DNA of 34,439 nucleotides from Planctomycetota bacterium (GTDB taxonomy: Bacteria; Planctomycetota; UBA1135; GCA-002748355). Location: NCBI GenBank assembly GCA_027021385.1, contig JALUUL010000052.1:83567-118005 (forward strand). Direction: 5' to 3'. The notes beneath the pieces are model-generated. The model was given only the letters and a program-made list of their open reading frames with translations, was not told the DNA's origin and made no database searches. The translations under genes and the position numbers were made by a program. Position 1 is the first letter of the stretch. Each line of letters starts with the position of its first letter. Of this stretch, positions 16,199-24,926 are shown piece by piece.

Positions 16199-17665
16199 TT
16201 GGAACCTAGCGGAAAGATCCGCGGCGAAGGGCTCACCTACGACGACGTCCTGGTCGTCCCCCGCCTTGCCGAATGTCTGCCGCGGGACGTCGATACCGGC
16301 ACCCGGCTCACGCCCGGGATCGAACTCAGGATCCCCCTGGTCTCCGCCGCCATGGACACGGTCACGGAGGCCCGCCTCGCCATCGCCCTCGCGCAGGAGG
16401 GGGGGATCGGGATCATCCACAAGAATCTCGACCTGGACCGCCAGGTCGCCGAGGTCGACCGGGTCAAGCGTTCGGCCAACGGAGTCATCCTCGACCCCGT
16501 GACCCTCAAGCCCGATGCGACGGCCGGCCAGGCGAAGAAGCTGATGCGGGAGCATCGGATCTCCGGTCTGCCCGTCGTCGAGGACGGCGGCCGCGTCGTG
16601 GGCATCCTGACCGCCCGCGACCTGCGGTTCCAGACGGGTTCGGAGACCAGCGTCTCGGACCTGATGACCCGGGAGGTCGTGACCGCCGCCAAGGGGACGA
16701 CCCTCGACGAGGCCCGAAACCTGCTCCATCAGCACAAGATCGAAAAACTCGTGCTCCTGGACGAGGACGGCGGGCTCGCGGGATTGATCACGATCAAGGA
16801 CATCAACCTGACCGAGACCTATCCGAACGCCTGCCGCGACGACAGGGGAAGGCTCCGCGTCGGCGCCGCGGTCGGGGTCAACGATTTCGACCGTGTCGAG
16901 GCCATGATCGGAGCCGGGGTGGACGTCATCGTCGTCGACACGGCCCACGGCCACAGCCGCAACGTCCTCGACACCCTGCGCGCGATCAAGCGGGACTTCG
17001 AGATCGAGGTCGTGGCCGGGAACGTCGCGACCCCCGAGGCCGTCAAGGACCTCGTGGAGGCCGGCGCCGACGCGGTCAAGGTCGGCATCGGACCTGGGTC
17101 GATCTGCACGACCCGCATCATCGCCGGAATCGGGGTCCCCCAACTGACCGCGGTCCTGGAATGCGCTCGGGAAGCCCGGAAGACCGGAACTCCGATCATC
17201 GCCGACGGAGGCATCCGGCAGAGCGGGGACGCCGTCAAGGCCCTCGTCGCCGGAGCCTCCTGCGTGATGCTCGGCAGTCTTTTCGCCGGACTCGAGGAGT
17301 CCCCGGGCGAGCTGGTCCACTACCAGGGACGCACCTTCAAGGCCGTCCGCGGCATGGGGAGCCTCGGGGCCATGGTCCACGGGAGCAAGGATCGATACGC
17401 CCAGGGAGACGTCGAGGAGCGGGAGAAGCTCGTCCCCGAGGGAGTCGAGGGCATGGTCCCCTACAAGGGCCGTCTCTCCGATTACGTCTACCAGTTCGTC
17501 GGAGGTCTCCGCAGCGGCATGGGCTACTGCGGCGTCGATACGATCCCCGAACTCCAGGAGAAGGCCTCGTTCTACCGGATCTCCCCCGCGGCGATGCGGG
17601 AATCGCATCCCCACGACATCATGATCACGAAGGAAGCCCCGAACTACCTCGGGAAGGACCTCTGA
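16199..17665 (+). CDS. guaB: Inosine-5'-monophosphate dehydrogenase
   Basis: The 488-aa protein starts with TTG behind AAAGGAGG. It oxidises IMP to XMP with NAD+, the committed step to GMP. The sequence opens with [15 protein letters not shown]. Paired CBS domains lie at about 95-210 (e.g. [20 protein letters not shown] and [20 protein letters not shown]). The catalytic loop is GPGSICTTR with C303. [20 protein letters not shown] and RGMGSLGAM bind phosphate and substrate, and the C-terminal flap follows at [13 protein letters not shown]. The length is normal for the family (about 490). It is followed 26 bp later by guaA, giving the common guaBA order. The CBS pair is the usual site of purine-nucleotide control. 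Confidence 0.98.
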   Translation: MEPSGKIRGEGLTYDDVLVVPRLAECLPRDVDTGTRLTPGIELRIPLVSAAMDTVTEARLAIALAQEGGIGIIHKNLDLDRQVAEVDRVKRSANGVILDPVTLKPDATAGQAKKLMREHRISGLPVVEDGGRVVGILTARDLRFQTGSETSVSDLMTREVVTAAKGTTLDEARNLLHQHKIEKLVLLDEDGGLAGLITIKDINLTETYPNACRDDRGRLRVGAAVGVNDFDRVEAMIGAGVDVIVVDTAHGHSRNVLDTLRAIKRDFEIEVVAGNVATPEAVKDLVEAGADAVKVGIGPGSICTTRIIAGIGVPQLTAVLECAREARKTGTPIIADGGIRQSGDAVKALVAGASCVMLGSLFAGLEESPGELVHYQGRTFKAVRGMGSLGAMVHGSKDRYAQGDVEEREKLVPEGVEGMVPYKGRLSDYVYQFVGGLRSGMGYCGVDTIPELQEKASFYRISPAAMRESHPHDIMITKEAPNYLGKDL

Positions 17666-17691
17666 GACGGGGCGCCGGACCCGGACCGCAC

Positions 17692-19278
17692 ATGCCCGAA
17701 ATCTCTTCGAACCCCCAGGCCCGCCGTCATCGCGGCGTCCTCATCGTCGACTTCGGAACCCAGTACTGCCAGCTCATCGCCCGCCGGGTCCGCGAACTCG
17801 GCGTCTATTCCTCGATCACGATCCCCGAAAAGGTCGAGGAGGCCCTCGACGAAGGAGACTTCGGCGCCCTGATCCTGTCCGGGGGGCCGAGGTCCGTCTA
17901 CGAGGAAGGAGCGCCCTCCGTCCCCCCCGGGGTCCTCGAACGCGGGCTCCCGATCCTCGGCATCTGTTACGGGATGCAATGGATCAGCCGGGTCCTCGGC
18001 GGAGAGGTCGCGCCGGGAACGGACGCCGCGGGCCGGGAATACGGTCACGCCGTTCTCGAACTCGCGGAAACACCGGGCCCCCTTTTCGACGGGATCGAGA
18101 AGCGGACGAGGGTCTGGATGAGTCACGGGGACGAGGTCAAGGCCCTGCCGCCCGGCTTCGAGGTCTCCGGCTCGACGAAGACCTGCCCCCTCGCCGCCGC
18201 CCGGCACCCACGGAAGCGGATCTTCCTCCTCCAGTTCCACCCGGAAGTCAGCCACAGCGTGGACGGGCACACGATCCTCCGGAACTTCCTCTTCGAGGGC
18301 GCGGGCCTCGCCGCCGACTGGAGCGCCGGTTCCCTGGCCGAGGAGAAGATCGAAGCCCTCGTCCGGCAGATCGGAACGGAAGGTGAGGTCGTTCTCGGTC
18401 TTTCGGGAGGGGTCGATTCCTCCGTCGCGGCCGTTCTGATCCACAAGGCCATCGGCAGGCGCCTCCACTGCGTCTTCGTCGACAACGGTCTTCTCCGCGC
18501 CGGGGAGCGGGAGGCCGTGGAGGCCCTCTTCGCGGCCAACTTCCAGATGGACCTGCACGTCGTCGACGCCTCGTCCCGGTTCCTCGAGGCCCTGAAAGGC
18601 GTCGAGGACCCCGAGGCGAAACGAAAGATCATCGGCGGGGTCTTCATCGAGGTCTTCCGTGAGGCGGCCGCCGGATTCCGGTCGGCCCGCTTCCTCGGCC
18701 AGGGGACCCTCTACCCCGACGTCATCGAATCGGTCGCCGCGCACGGCGGATCGACCTCGGTCATCAAGTCCCACCACAACGTCGGCGGCCTTCCCGAGGA
18801 CCTCGACCTGGAACTCGTCGAACCCCTGAGGGACCTCTTCAAGGACGAGGTCCGGGCGGTGGGGCGGAGCCTCGGACTTCCTCCCGAGGTCATCGACCGC
18901 CAACCCTTCCCCGGCCCCGGACTGGCCGTGCGGATCCTGGGCGAGGTCACGGCCGAGCGATGCGAGACCCTCCGGGCCGCGGACCACATCGTGACCAGCG
19001 AGATCGAGGCCTCTGGAAGGCACAAGCACCTCTGGCAGTACTTCGCGGTCCTCCTCCCGGTCCGGAGCGTCGGGGTCATGGGGGACGCCCGGACCTACGA
19101 GAATCCGATCGTCCTCAGGATCGTGGAGAGCCGGGACGCGATGACCGCGGACTGGGCCCTCCTTCCCGAGGACTGCCTCCGCCGCATCAGCAACCGGATC
19201 ATCAACGAGGTCCCCGGCGTCAACCGGGTCGTCCTGGACGTCACGAGCAAACCGCCCGGGACGATCGAGTGGGAATGA
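17692..19278 (+). CDS. guaA: GMP synthase (glutamine-hydrolysing)
   Basis: The 528-aa enzyme aminates XMP to GMP using glutamine and ATP. ATG 17692 is chosen because the frame upstream lies out of frame over guaB and has no protein-like composition. The class I amidotransferase domain (about 15-200) has the nucleophile C92 in GICYGMQ and the triad partners H183 and E185 in FHPEVSH. The ATP pyrophosphatase domain follows, with the PP-loop LSGGVDSS (237-244). The C-terminal dimerisation part carries DRQPFPGPGLAVRILGEV, KHLWQYFAVLLPVRSVGVMG and the terminal KPPGTIEWE, all typical. All key residues are present. It directly follows guaB and overlaps the ABC ATPase gene by 4 bp, so the exporter is probably translated from the same transcript. 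Confidence 0.98.
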   Translation: MPEISSNPQARRHRGVLIVDFGTQYCQLIARRVRELGVYSSITIPEKVEEALDEGDFGALILSGGPRSVYEEGAPSVPPGVLERGLPILGICYGMQWISRVLGGEVAPGTDAAGREYGHAVLELAETPGPLFDGIEKRTRVWMSHGDEVKALPPGFEVSGSTKTCPLAAARHPRKRIFLLQFHPEVSHSVDGHTILRNFLFEGAGLAADWSAGSLAEEKIEALVRQIGTEGEVVLGLSGGVDSSVAAVLIHKAIGRRLHCVFVDNGLLRAGEREAVEALFAANFQMDLHVVDASSRFLEALKGVEDPEAKRKIIGGVFIEVFREAAAGFRSARFLGQGTLYPDVIESVAAHGGSTSVIKSHHNVGGLPEDLDLELVEPLRDLFKDEVRAVGRSLGLPPEVIDRQPFPGPGLAVRILGEVTAERCETLRAADHIVTSEIEASGRHKHLWQYFAVLLPVRSVGVMGDARTYENPIVLRIVESRDAMTADWALLPEDCLRRISNRIINEVPGVNRVVLDVTSKPPGTIEWE

Positions 19279-20201
19279 TGGAACCGTCCCTCGAACTCGC
19301 GCACGTCACGAAGCGTTTCGGCGACTTCACGGCCGTCGACGATCTCTCGATGACGGTCCCGAAGGGCTGCATCTACGGCTTCCTGGGCCCCAACGGATCC
19401 GGGAAGACGACGACGATGCGCATGATCATGAGCATCTTCTACCAGGACGAGGGGACCATCCGCATCCTCGGCCACGACCGGGCGGAGGAGGTCAAGGACC
19501 GCCTGGGCTACCTCCCCGAGGAGAAGGGCCTCTACAAGAAGATGAAAGTCGGGGAGATCGTCGCCTACTTCGGGATGCTGAAGGGCCTCGACAAGCGGGA
19601 GGCATGGACGCGAGCCCGGGACCTCCTGCAACGCTACGGCCTCGGAGAGTGGATCGACAAGCGCTGCGAATCCCTTTCGAAGGGAATGGGACAGAAGGTC
19701 CAGCTCCTCGGGACCCTGATCCACGACCCCGAACTCGTGATCCTCGACGAGCCCTTCTCCGGCCTCGATCCGATCAACATGGAGACGATGCGGAACACGA
19801 TCCGCGATCTCGGACGCGAAGGGCGGACCGTCCTCTTCTCGACACACGTCATGGCCCAGGCCGAGGAACTCTGCGATTACATCACCCTGATCTACAAGGG
19901 GAAGGTCCGTCTCTCGGGGACGCTGAGCGAGGTCCGGAGCGGAGGAGGCAGGGGGGCGATCCGGCTCGACTACGAGGGGGACGGTTCGATCCTCGCCGGC
20001 CACCCCTCGATCGAGCGGCTGAACGACGCCGGCAAGACCGCGGAGATCATCCTGAAGGAGGACGCCGACCCGCAGGACTTCCTCGCGGACATCTGCGGGA
20101 AGCTCAGGATCCGGAGGTTCGACCTTCGGGATCCCTCCCTCCATGAAATCTACGTCCGGACGATCGGGGCCGAAGAGGGCCGGGAGGTCTCCCATGTCTA
20201 G
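19275..20201 (+). CDS. ABC transporter ATP-binding protein (NatA-like)
   Basis: The protein has 308 aa. ATG 19275 overlaps the guaA stop (ATGA); a second ATG at 19278 is equally possible. It has Walker A GPNGSGKT (38-45), an SKGM-type signature (ESLSKGMGQKV, near 136), Walker B LVILDEPFSGLDP (about 155) and the switch histidine in STHVM. The C-terminal extension (about 215-308) resembles the DUF4162-type tail of ABC-2 ATPases. It powers the permease encoded next, with which it overlaps by 8 bp. In this family the cargo is often sodium, drugs or lipids; here it is not known. Its coupling to guaBA is a curiosity of layout, not evidence of a purine cargo. Confidence 0.95.
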   Translation: MMEPSLELAHVTKRFGDFTAVDDLSMTVPKGCIYGFLGPNGSGKTTTMRMIMSIFYQDEGTIRILGHDRAEEVKDRLGYLPEEKGLYKKMKVGEIVAYFGMLKGLDKREAWTRARDLLQRYGLGEWIDKRCESLSKGMGQKVQLLGTLIHDPELVILDEPFSGLDPINMETMRNTIRDLGREGRTVLFSTHVMAQAEELCDYITLIYKGKVRLSGTLSEVRSGGGRGAIRLDYEGDGSILAGHPSIERLNDAGKTAEIILKEDADPQDFLADICGKLRIRRFDLRDPSLHEIYVRTIGAEEGREVSHV

Positions 20202-21831
20202 GACCTGGCTCGTCGCGCGGCGGGAGGTCGTGGAGAACGTCCGCACGAAGACCTTCTGGATCGGCATCCTCAGCTTTCCGGTCATCCTCGCCCTCAGCAT
20301 CCTGATCCCCACCTGGCTCCAGTCGCGGATCGACGTCCGTCCTTTCGGGGTCGAGGACCGCTCGGGCTGGCTGCTGAAGGAACTCAAGGCTTCCTGGAGC
20401 CTGCCCGACCTCCCGAAGCTCGCGGCCGCTCTGCGGGGGGAGGAGGACGCCCCGCCTCTCCCGGCCTCCGGCCTTCCCGCCTGCCTTCGCGAGGGGGGCA
20501 GGCTCAAGGCGGCCCTGCGCGCCCTCGACGGAGACCGGCTGCAAGCCTTCCTGGGGAGCCTCCCCCTCCTCGCGGGACTCTCTTCGGACGAGTTCTCCGA
20601 GGGACTCGGGAAGGGCGCGGCCGGGGCCGCCCTCGGGGGCTTCCCCCTGCCCGAGAGCCTGAAGCGGGAGGCGCGCGCCTTCCACCGGGAGGTCCTCGAA
20701 CTCAGGACATGGTGGAAGGGCCTTCCCAAGGAGGAGGCCGAGCCCTTTCGCGGTCCGGACGGTTTCGGCCGCTACCGGCTCGAGGCGGAGGCCCCCGAGA
20801 AGGAGCTCAAGGAGATGCTCGCCCGAGGGGAGCTCTTCGCCTATTTCGTGATCAACGAGGATCCCGTCGAGGGCTCGAAGGGCGCGGAATACTTCTCGAA
20901 GAACCTGACGGACACGAAGCTCCGGGAGTGGATGACCCGCCAGGTCTCCCGGATCGTCCGCGCCCGGCGCGTGGCCAAACTGCGCCTGACCCCCGAGAAG
21001 GCGGAATGGTTGAACCGGCCCTTCCGGTTCGCCTCGAGGACTCTCGACGCCTCGGGCAAGGAATCGAAGGTCGAGAAGAGCGACGTCGTCCTGAAATGGG
21101 CGCCGATGGTCTTCGTCTACCTCCTCTGGATCTCCGTCTTCATCCTCGCCCAGATGCTTCTGACGAACACGATCGAGGAGAAGTCCAACCGCATCATCGA
21201 GGTGCTCCTCTCCTCGGTCTCCCCCAGACAGTTGATGACCGGCAAGATCTTCGGCATCGCGATCACCGGCCTCATGATGGTCGGTTCCTGGGCGCTCTTC
21301 TTCATCCTCGGCGTCGAGATCCTGCCCCTTCTCTTCCCGGAGGCCTCTAGGATCATCTCCGAGTTCGAACTCGCCCGCATCCTGGCCGAGCCGATCTATC
21401 TCCTGTCCTTCTTCGGCTATTTCCTGGCGGGCTACCTCCTGTTCGCGTCCCTGCTCGCGGGGATCGGTTCGGTCTGCAATTCGCTGAAGGAGGCGCAGAA
21501 CCTCCAGCAGCCCGTCATGATCCTCCTCCTCGTCCCCCTCTTCGCGATGATGCCCGTGGCCTCCGACCCGAACGGCACCCTGGCGAGGGTCCTCTCCTTC
21601 ATCCCCCCCTTCACTCCCTTCGTCATGATGAACCGCGCCGGCGGTCCCCCCGAGACCTGGGAGTACCTCGCGACCGGGGTCCTGCTCGCCCTCACCGTCT
21701 TCCTGACCTTCCGCGGGGCCGCGAAGGTCTTCCGCGTCGGCATCCTGATGACCGGCAAGCCGCCGAGGATCCGGGAGATCCTGCGCTGGCTCGGGGCTCC
21801 GACGGGCTCGATCCCCAAGCGCGGGGACTGA
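20194..21831 (+). CDS. ABC-2 type permease (NatB-like)
   Basis: The protein has 545 aa. ATG 20194 is preceded by GGGAGG and overlaps the ATPase gene by 8 bp. The first membrane helix (about 17-38, FWIGILSFPVILALSILIP) is followed by a large extracytoplasmic domain (about 40-300) and then five or so helices (about 303-530). NTIEEKSNRIIEVLLSSVSP (near 325) and the following QLMTGKIFGIA are the hallmark of the NatB/COG1668 exporters. The late helices contain the SLKEAQNLQQP segment, also conserved in this group. The extracytoplasmic insert is rich in Leu/Lys/Glu and may be helical. It works with the ATPase as an exporter in the cytoplasmic membrane. The substrate cannot be read from the sequence. 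Confidence 0.92.
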   Translation: MSRTWLVARREVVENVRTKTFWIGILSFPVILALSILIPTWLQSRIDVRPFGVEDRSGWLLKELKASWSLPDLPKLAAALRGEEDAPPLPASGLPACLREGGRLKAALRALDGDRLQAFLGSLPLLAGLSSDEFSEGLGKGAAGAALGGFPLPESLKREARAFHREVLELRTWWKGLPKEEAEPFRGPDGFGRYRLEAEAPEKELKEMLARGELFAYFVINEDPVEGSKGAEYFSKNLTDTKLREWMTRQVSRIVRARRVAKLRLTPEKAEWLNRPFRFASRTLDASGKESKVEKSDVVLKWAPMVFVYLLWISVFILAQMLLTNTIEEKSNRIIEVLLSSVSPRQLMTGKIFGIAITGLMMVGSWALFFILGVEILPLLFPEASRIISEFELARILAEPIYLLSFFGYFLAGYLLFASLLAGIGSVCNSLKEAQNLQQPVMILLLVPLFAMMPVASDPNGTLARVLSFIPPFTPFVMMNRAGGPPETWEYLATGVLLALTVFLTFRGAAKVFRVGILMTGKPPRIREILRWLGAPTGSIPKRGD

Positions 21832-21852
21832 ACCCGAGGACCGGGAGCGGAT

Positions 21853-22665
21853 TCAGGACCTCTTGCGGAGGAAAAGGTGGCCGGGGACGGTGTTCCATCC
21901 GTTCCTCGGAACGCCGGTCATCGGATAGGGGGCGAAGCGGACCGCCCTCTCCGACTCTTCCCACCGGTCGGGGACCGGAAGGGTCGCGAAGAGTTCCGGG
22001 ATGCCGGGCACGAGTTCGAACCCCGCCCTTCCGAAGAGTTCCAGCCACCAGGAGGTTTCCTGGATCGTGATGTGCCCCTCGCTGATCGTGTCCTTCGCGA
22101 TCACGCAGGAGATGTTCCGGACTCCTAGCCTCTCGAGTTCCCGGGGGAAACCCTCCAGCTCATCGACGGGGACGTGCTCCAGGACGTCGTAGGAGATCAG
22201 GGTCGTGAACCCGTCCTCCCGGGAGAACGGGATGTGGTCCACCGACCCGATGCGGAGGTAGGGGCGGACCGGGTCGAAGCAGACGTCCTTCAATTCTGGG
22301 CAGAGATCGAAGCCCCAGGCGTCCACCCCCGCCTGGCGGAAGGCCAGCACCTCCCCGCCCGCCGAGCAGCCCGCGTCCAGCACCTTCCCGAGTTCCCCGA
22401 AGACCCTGTGCGTGATCCAGACCCGGAAGAGGGAGATGACGCGGTTGAAAGGATGGAGGTTCGTGTAGTTGCTCTTCACGGGGTAGTGAGCCCCGTAGAA
22501 CTCCCGGAGCCGGCGCTTCTCCTCCAGGCTCAGCGGGCGGTTCCGGAGACGGTCCCAGTCCGGGGACTCCGGCTCCGGGTGCTCCGTCTCCGGGAACGGA
22601 GCGGCGGCGCTTCGAGCGGGCGGAATCTCCGCTTCCAGGATCTCGGAGGGGGGCGTCATACCCAT
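21853..22665 (-). CDS. Class I SAM-dependent methyltransferase
   Basis: The 270-aa protein has a Rossmann fold with motif I VLDAGCSAGGEVLAF (95-109), an acidic end of strand two (WGFDLC) and the post-motif SYDVLEHVP (158-166) typical of methyltransf_11/23-type enzymes. The N-terminal 50 residues are Pro/Glu-rich and probably flexible. A segment SNYTNLHPFNRVISLFRVW (65-83) precedes the SAM site and may shape the substrate pocket. No substrate-specific motif is visible. ATG 22665 or 22659 may start it; neither has a good SD. It follows the DUF374 acyltransferase gene by 24 bp, so lipid, glycolipid or surface-polymer modification is possible but unproven. It converges on the ABC permease gene. 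Confidence 0.88.
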   Translation of the reverse strand: MGMTPPSEILEAEIPPARSAAAPFPETEHPEPESPDWDRLRNRPLSLEEKRRLREFYGAHYPVKSNYTNLHPFNRVISLFRVWITHRVFGELGKVLDAGCSAGGEVLAFRQAGVDAWGFDLCPELKDVCFDPVRPYLRIGSVDHIPFSREDGFTTLISYDVLEHVPVDELEGFPRELERLGVRNISCVIAKDTISEGHITIQETSWWLELFGRAGFELVPGIPELFATLPVPDRWEESERAVRFAPYPMTGVPRNGWNTVPGHLFLRKRS

Positions 22666-22689
22666 TCCATCGGAAGTTCCCGACCACCG

Positions 22690-23376
22690 CTAAAGCGAAA
22701 GGGTCGCGGAATATTCGGGAGGGAGCATGGCCGAGGGATCGGGGGCTCCCGCCTCGCGCCAGGCCTCGTATTCCAGGCGGGCCAGCTTCTCGCGGAGGGT
22801 CTCAAGGACCCGGGGAACGGGCTCCCCGGCCTCGACCCGGTAAGGCTCGCCGAGGGCGATCCTCACCTTCGCAAACGGCTTCGGGATCACGTATCGATCC
22901 CAGGATTTCGCCCTCCAGCACGGCCAGGCCCCGACCCCCACCGGCACGAGGAGTCGGTCCGACTCCCGCGCGAGCAAAAGGGCTCCCTTCTGGAGCCGCC
23001 CCTCGGGCCCTCTCGGTCCGTCCGGCGTGAGGGCCAGGGCGGGGACTCCGGATCTCGTCATCTCGAGAAGGGCCTGCACGCCTCCCCTCGTCGTCGACCC
23101 CCGGAAGCAGAGATACCCGAGGCGCTGCACGACCTGCGCCATGATCTCCCCGTCCCGGTGCCGGCTGACCATGAGGCCCACCTTCCTGCCCCGCCACGCC
23201 CAGGCCATCGGGAGCCCTCTCCCATGCAGGAAAACGCCGAGAAGGGGGCGGCTCTCCTCGAGCAACGAGTCGATCCGCTCACTCCGGAGGATCTTCATCC
23301 TCCAAGTGCGGGCGAGCCCCTTCAGGACCGGAAGGCCCAATCGGGCGATCCAGGCGGCTTTCCTCTTGTCGTCCAA
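22690..23376 (-). CDS. DUF374-family lysophospholipid acyltransferase-like protein
   Basis: The 228-aa protein appears to start with TTG 23376. The N-terminal amphipathic segment (RKAAWIARLGLPVLKGLART) fits the family start, whereas the first internal ATG (23298) would remove it. Motifs in order are FLHGRGLP with H51, SRHRDGEIMAQV (71-82), RLGYLCFRGSTTRGG (85-99) and LTPDGPRGP (116-124). They correspond to the acyltransferase blocks of the DUF374/LPLAT group, thought to act on membrane lipids such as lipid A precursors. The start lies inside the upstream lipoprotein gene, giving an unusually long 98-bp overlap. A methyltransferase gene follows. The family call is firm; the substrate is unknown. 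Confidence 0.88.
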   Translation of the reverse strand: MDDKRKAAWIARLGLPVLKGLARTWRMKILRSERIDSLLEESRPLLGVFLHGRGLPMAWAWRGRKVGLMVSRHRDGEIMAQVVQRLGYLCFRGSTTRGGVQALLEMTRSGVPALALTPDGPRGPEGRLQKGALLLARESDRLLVPVGVGAWPCWRAKSWDRYVIPKPFAKVRIALGEPYRVEAGEPVPRVLETLREKLARLEYEAWREAGAPDPSAMLPPEYSATLSL

Positions 23377-24331
23377 GGTCTTCGTGATCGGAATCGTCGC
23401 CGTAGACCCTTCGGTCCCAGGCGACCAGGCGGCGGTCCACTTCGCGGTCCCGGATTCCGCGGGCGCGAAGCACGAAGAACACCAGGGGAGCGGCGAGGAG
23501 CAGGAGGATAGAGAAGCAATTCCCCGAGAGGAAGTCGAGGAAACCGAGGCCGCTGCGCATCCTCCTCTCCCACTCCTCCTGCAGTCTCGTGAAGGAATCC
23601 CATTTCAAGCGGGCCAGACCTCCGTCGAGGCTGTCGACCTCCCCCCCGAGGAAGAGCCTCGAGGCCTCCAGGACGGTCCCCAGGCCGTAGAGACGGCAGA
23701 GGAACGAGACGAAGGAGGCGCTCTGGGCATAGGCCGCCCGGACGTCTTCCGCGCGCTCCGGAAGGCGGTCCCGGAGTTCGAGCCAGGAGACGAACCGCCC
23801 CTTCGCGGTTCTCGAGGCGAGGATCTCCGCCTGGTTCGAGAAAACGGGGGCGCCGGAGATCTCCTGCGCGATCCCCTCGTGGAGCCAGAGCGGGAGGACC
23901 CTCCCCTTCCCCCCCCTCTCCTCGAGCGCGAAGAGGCAGAGGTGGACGAACTCGTGCTGGAGGACCGTCCGGAAGTCTCCGGGGGGATCGGGACGCAGGC
24001 GGTCGGTCCGCAGCCAGACCTCGTTCTTCCGTTTCCACGCGAGGGCGACCGTCCAGGGACGGAACGAGGCCGCGAGCCTCGGATCCAGCTCCGCCTCGGA
24101 ATCCGCGAGGACCACTCGGACTCCCTCGGGAGCCCGGATCCCCAACCTGGCCTCGACGATCCGGAGGGAGCGGGACGCCTCCCGGGTCCATCCCGAATGC
24201 GGCGTCCCCCCGGCGCCCCCGGCCTTCTCGATCCGGATCCGCGAGGGATCCCCATCCCGTTCCTCGCAGGCCCCGCATAGCAGGAGAGGAAGCAGGACCC
24301 CTCCGAAAACGTGCAAGATTCGGCGATTCAC
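23279..24331 (-). CDS. Peptidase-MA-like exported (lipo)protein with C-terminal membrane helix
   Basis: The 350-aa protein probably starts at GTG 24331, with GGAAGG about nine bases upstream. This gives a short signal sequence ending LLLCGAC, a plausible lipobox. The frame also stays open further upstream, but there it is not signal-like. A gluzincin-type zinc site is seen in VLQHEFVHLCLF (H126, E127, H130), with LWLHEGIAQE about 25 residues later supplying the third ligand, as in peptidase MA-like proteins. A membrane helix (about 275-297, FSILLLLAAPLVFFVLR) precedes a charged tail. The last 98 bp also encode the start of the acyltransferase gene. It is divergent from a small exported-protein gene. 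Fold and zinc motif are convincing; the substrate is unknown, and the start is less certain. Confidence 0.8.
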   Translation of the reverse strand: MNRRILHVFGGVLLPLLLCGACEERDGDPSRIRIEKAGGAGGTPHSGWTREASRSLRIVEARLGIRAPEGVRVVLADSEAELDPRLAASFRPWTVALAWKRKNEVWLRTDRLRPDPPGDFRTVLQHEFVHLCLFALEERGGKGRVLPLWLHEGIAQEISGAPVFSNQAEILASRTAKGRFVSWLELRDRLPERAEDVRAAYAQSASFVSFLCRLYGLGTVLEASRLFLGGEVDSLDGGLARLKWDSFTRLQEEWERRMRSGLGFLDFLSGNCFSILLLLAAPLVFFVLRARGIRDREVDRRLVAWDRRVYGDDSDHEDLGRQEESRLDRPIGPSGPEGARPHLEDEDPPE

Positions 24332-24418
24332 GACGTCCGACACCTTCCGCCGGAGGCTCCTTCGGAGGACCCCCGCAAGGAGAGTAGGATGCCGGCCTGC
24401 CCCTATCCAACAAGGAGT

Positions 24419-24439
24419 CCGGGAATCGACGCTTCCCGG
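24419..24439 (+). promoter_or_regulatory. Inverted repeat in the leader of the small exported-protein gene
   Basis: CCGGGAA (24419-24425) and TTCCCGG (24433-24439) form a perfect 7-bp inverted repeat with a 7-nt spacer. It lies 33 bp before ATG 24472 in the 140-bp divergent region. It could be an operator or a leader hairpin. No clear -35/-10 pair accompanies it. Confidence 0.3.
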
Positions 24440-24471
24440 GATTCCGGGCCCCGACAAGCGAGGATGCATCG

Positions 24472-24903
24472 ATGCGAAACCCCGATTCCGTCCCCCCCTC
24501 CGGATCGAAGCGGTTCCCCCGCGCCCCCCTGTGGCTGGGGATCCTCTCCGCCTTCGCGATCCTGCTTTCCGGCAGGGCGGGAGGCCTCTTCGCCGCGCCC
24601 CAGAAGGAGATCGTGAAAGGAGAAAGCTCCGTCGCCATCGTCAGCTTCGCCACGCTCGGCTACATGGCCCCCGGCGCTTCCCAGATGAACAAGATCCCGG
24701 CGGAGAACCTCTCCGAGATCCGTCTCCTCCAGGGAAAGGACGAGCGTGACTTCTGGGTCGAACTCTTCTTCCACAACGACGACTACGTCCTCCAGAAGGT
24801 CCACAACCTGACCTTCTTCCAGAAGGACGGGTCCGTCCCCCTGGGAAAGGTGCGCATCCTCCTGGGAAACCGGAAAGCCATCCGCTTCCCCCTGGTCTAC
24901 TGA
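24472..24903 (+). CDS. Small exported protein of unknown function
   Basis: The 143-aa protein was not recognised. A polar, basic N-terminus (about 1-18) leads into a hydrophobic segment (19-42, PLWLGILSAFAILLSG), which acts as signal peptide or anchor. The mature part is beta-rich (SVAIVSFATLGYM, DFWVELFFHNDDYVLQKVHN, VRILLGNRKAIRFPLVY) without cysteines or catalytic motifs. It is a monocistronic gene between a divergent lipoprotein gene and the convergent DUF1501 gene, 23 bp away. The start at ATG 24472 has only a weak GCGAGG upstream. The reading frame is well supported by composition and length between flanking genes. Confidence 0.7.
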   Translation: MRNPDSVPPSGSKRFPRAPLWLGILSAFAILLSGRAGGLFAAPQKEIVKGESSVAIVSFATLGYMAPGASQMNKIPAENLSEIRLLQGKDERDFWVELFFHNDDYVLQKVHNLTFFQKDGSVPLGKVRILLGNRKAIRFPLVY

Positions 24904-24926
24904 CGCGGAGGATCGGGGCGCGGTCC

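Noticed and set aside
16273..17691. Possible long N-terminal extension of guaA
   Set aside because: It overlaps guaB in another frame and is Arg/Pro-rich; GMP synthase is complete from 17692.
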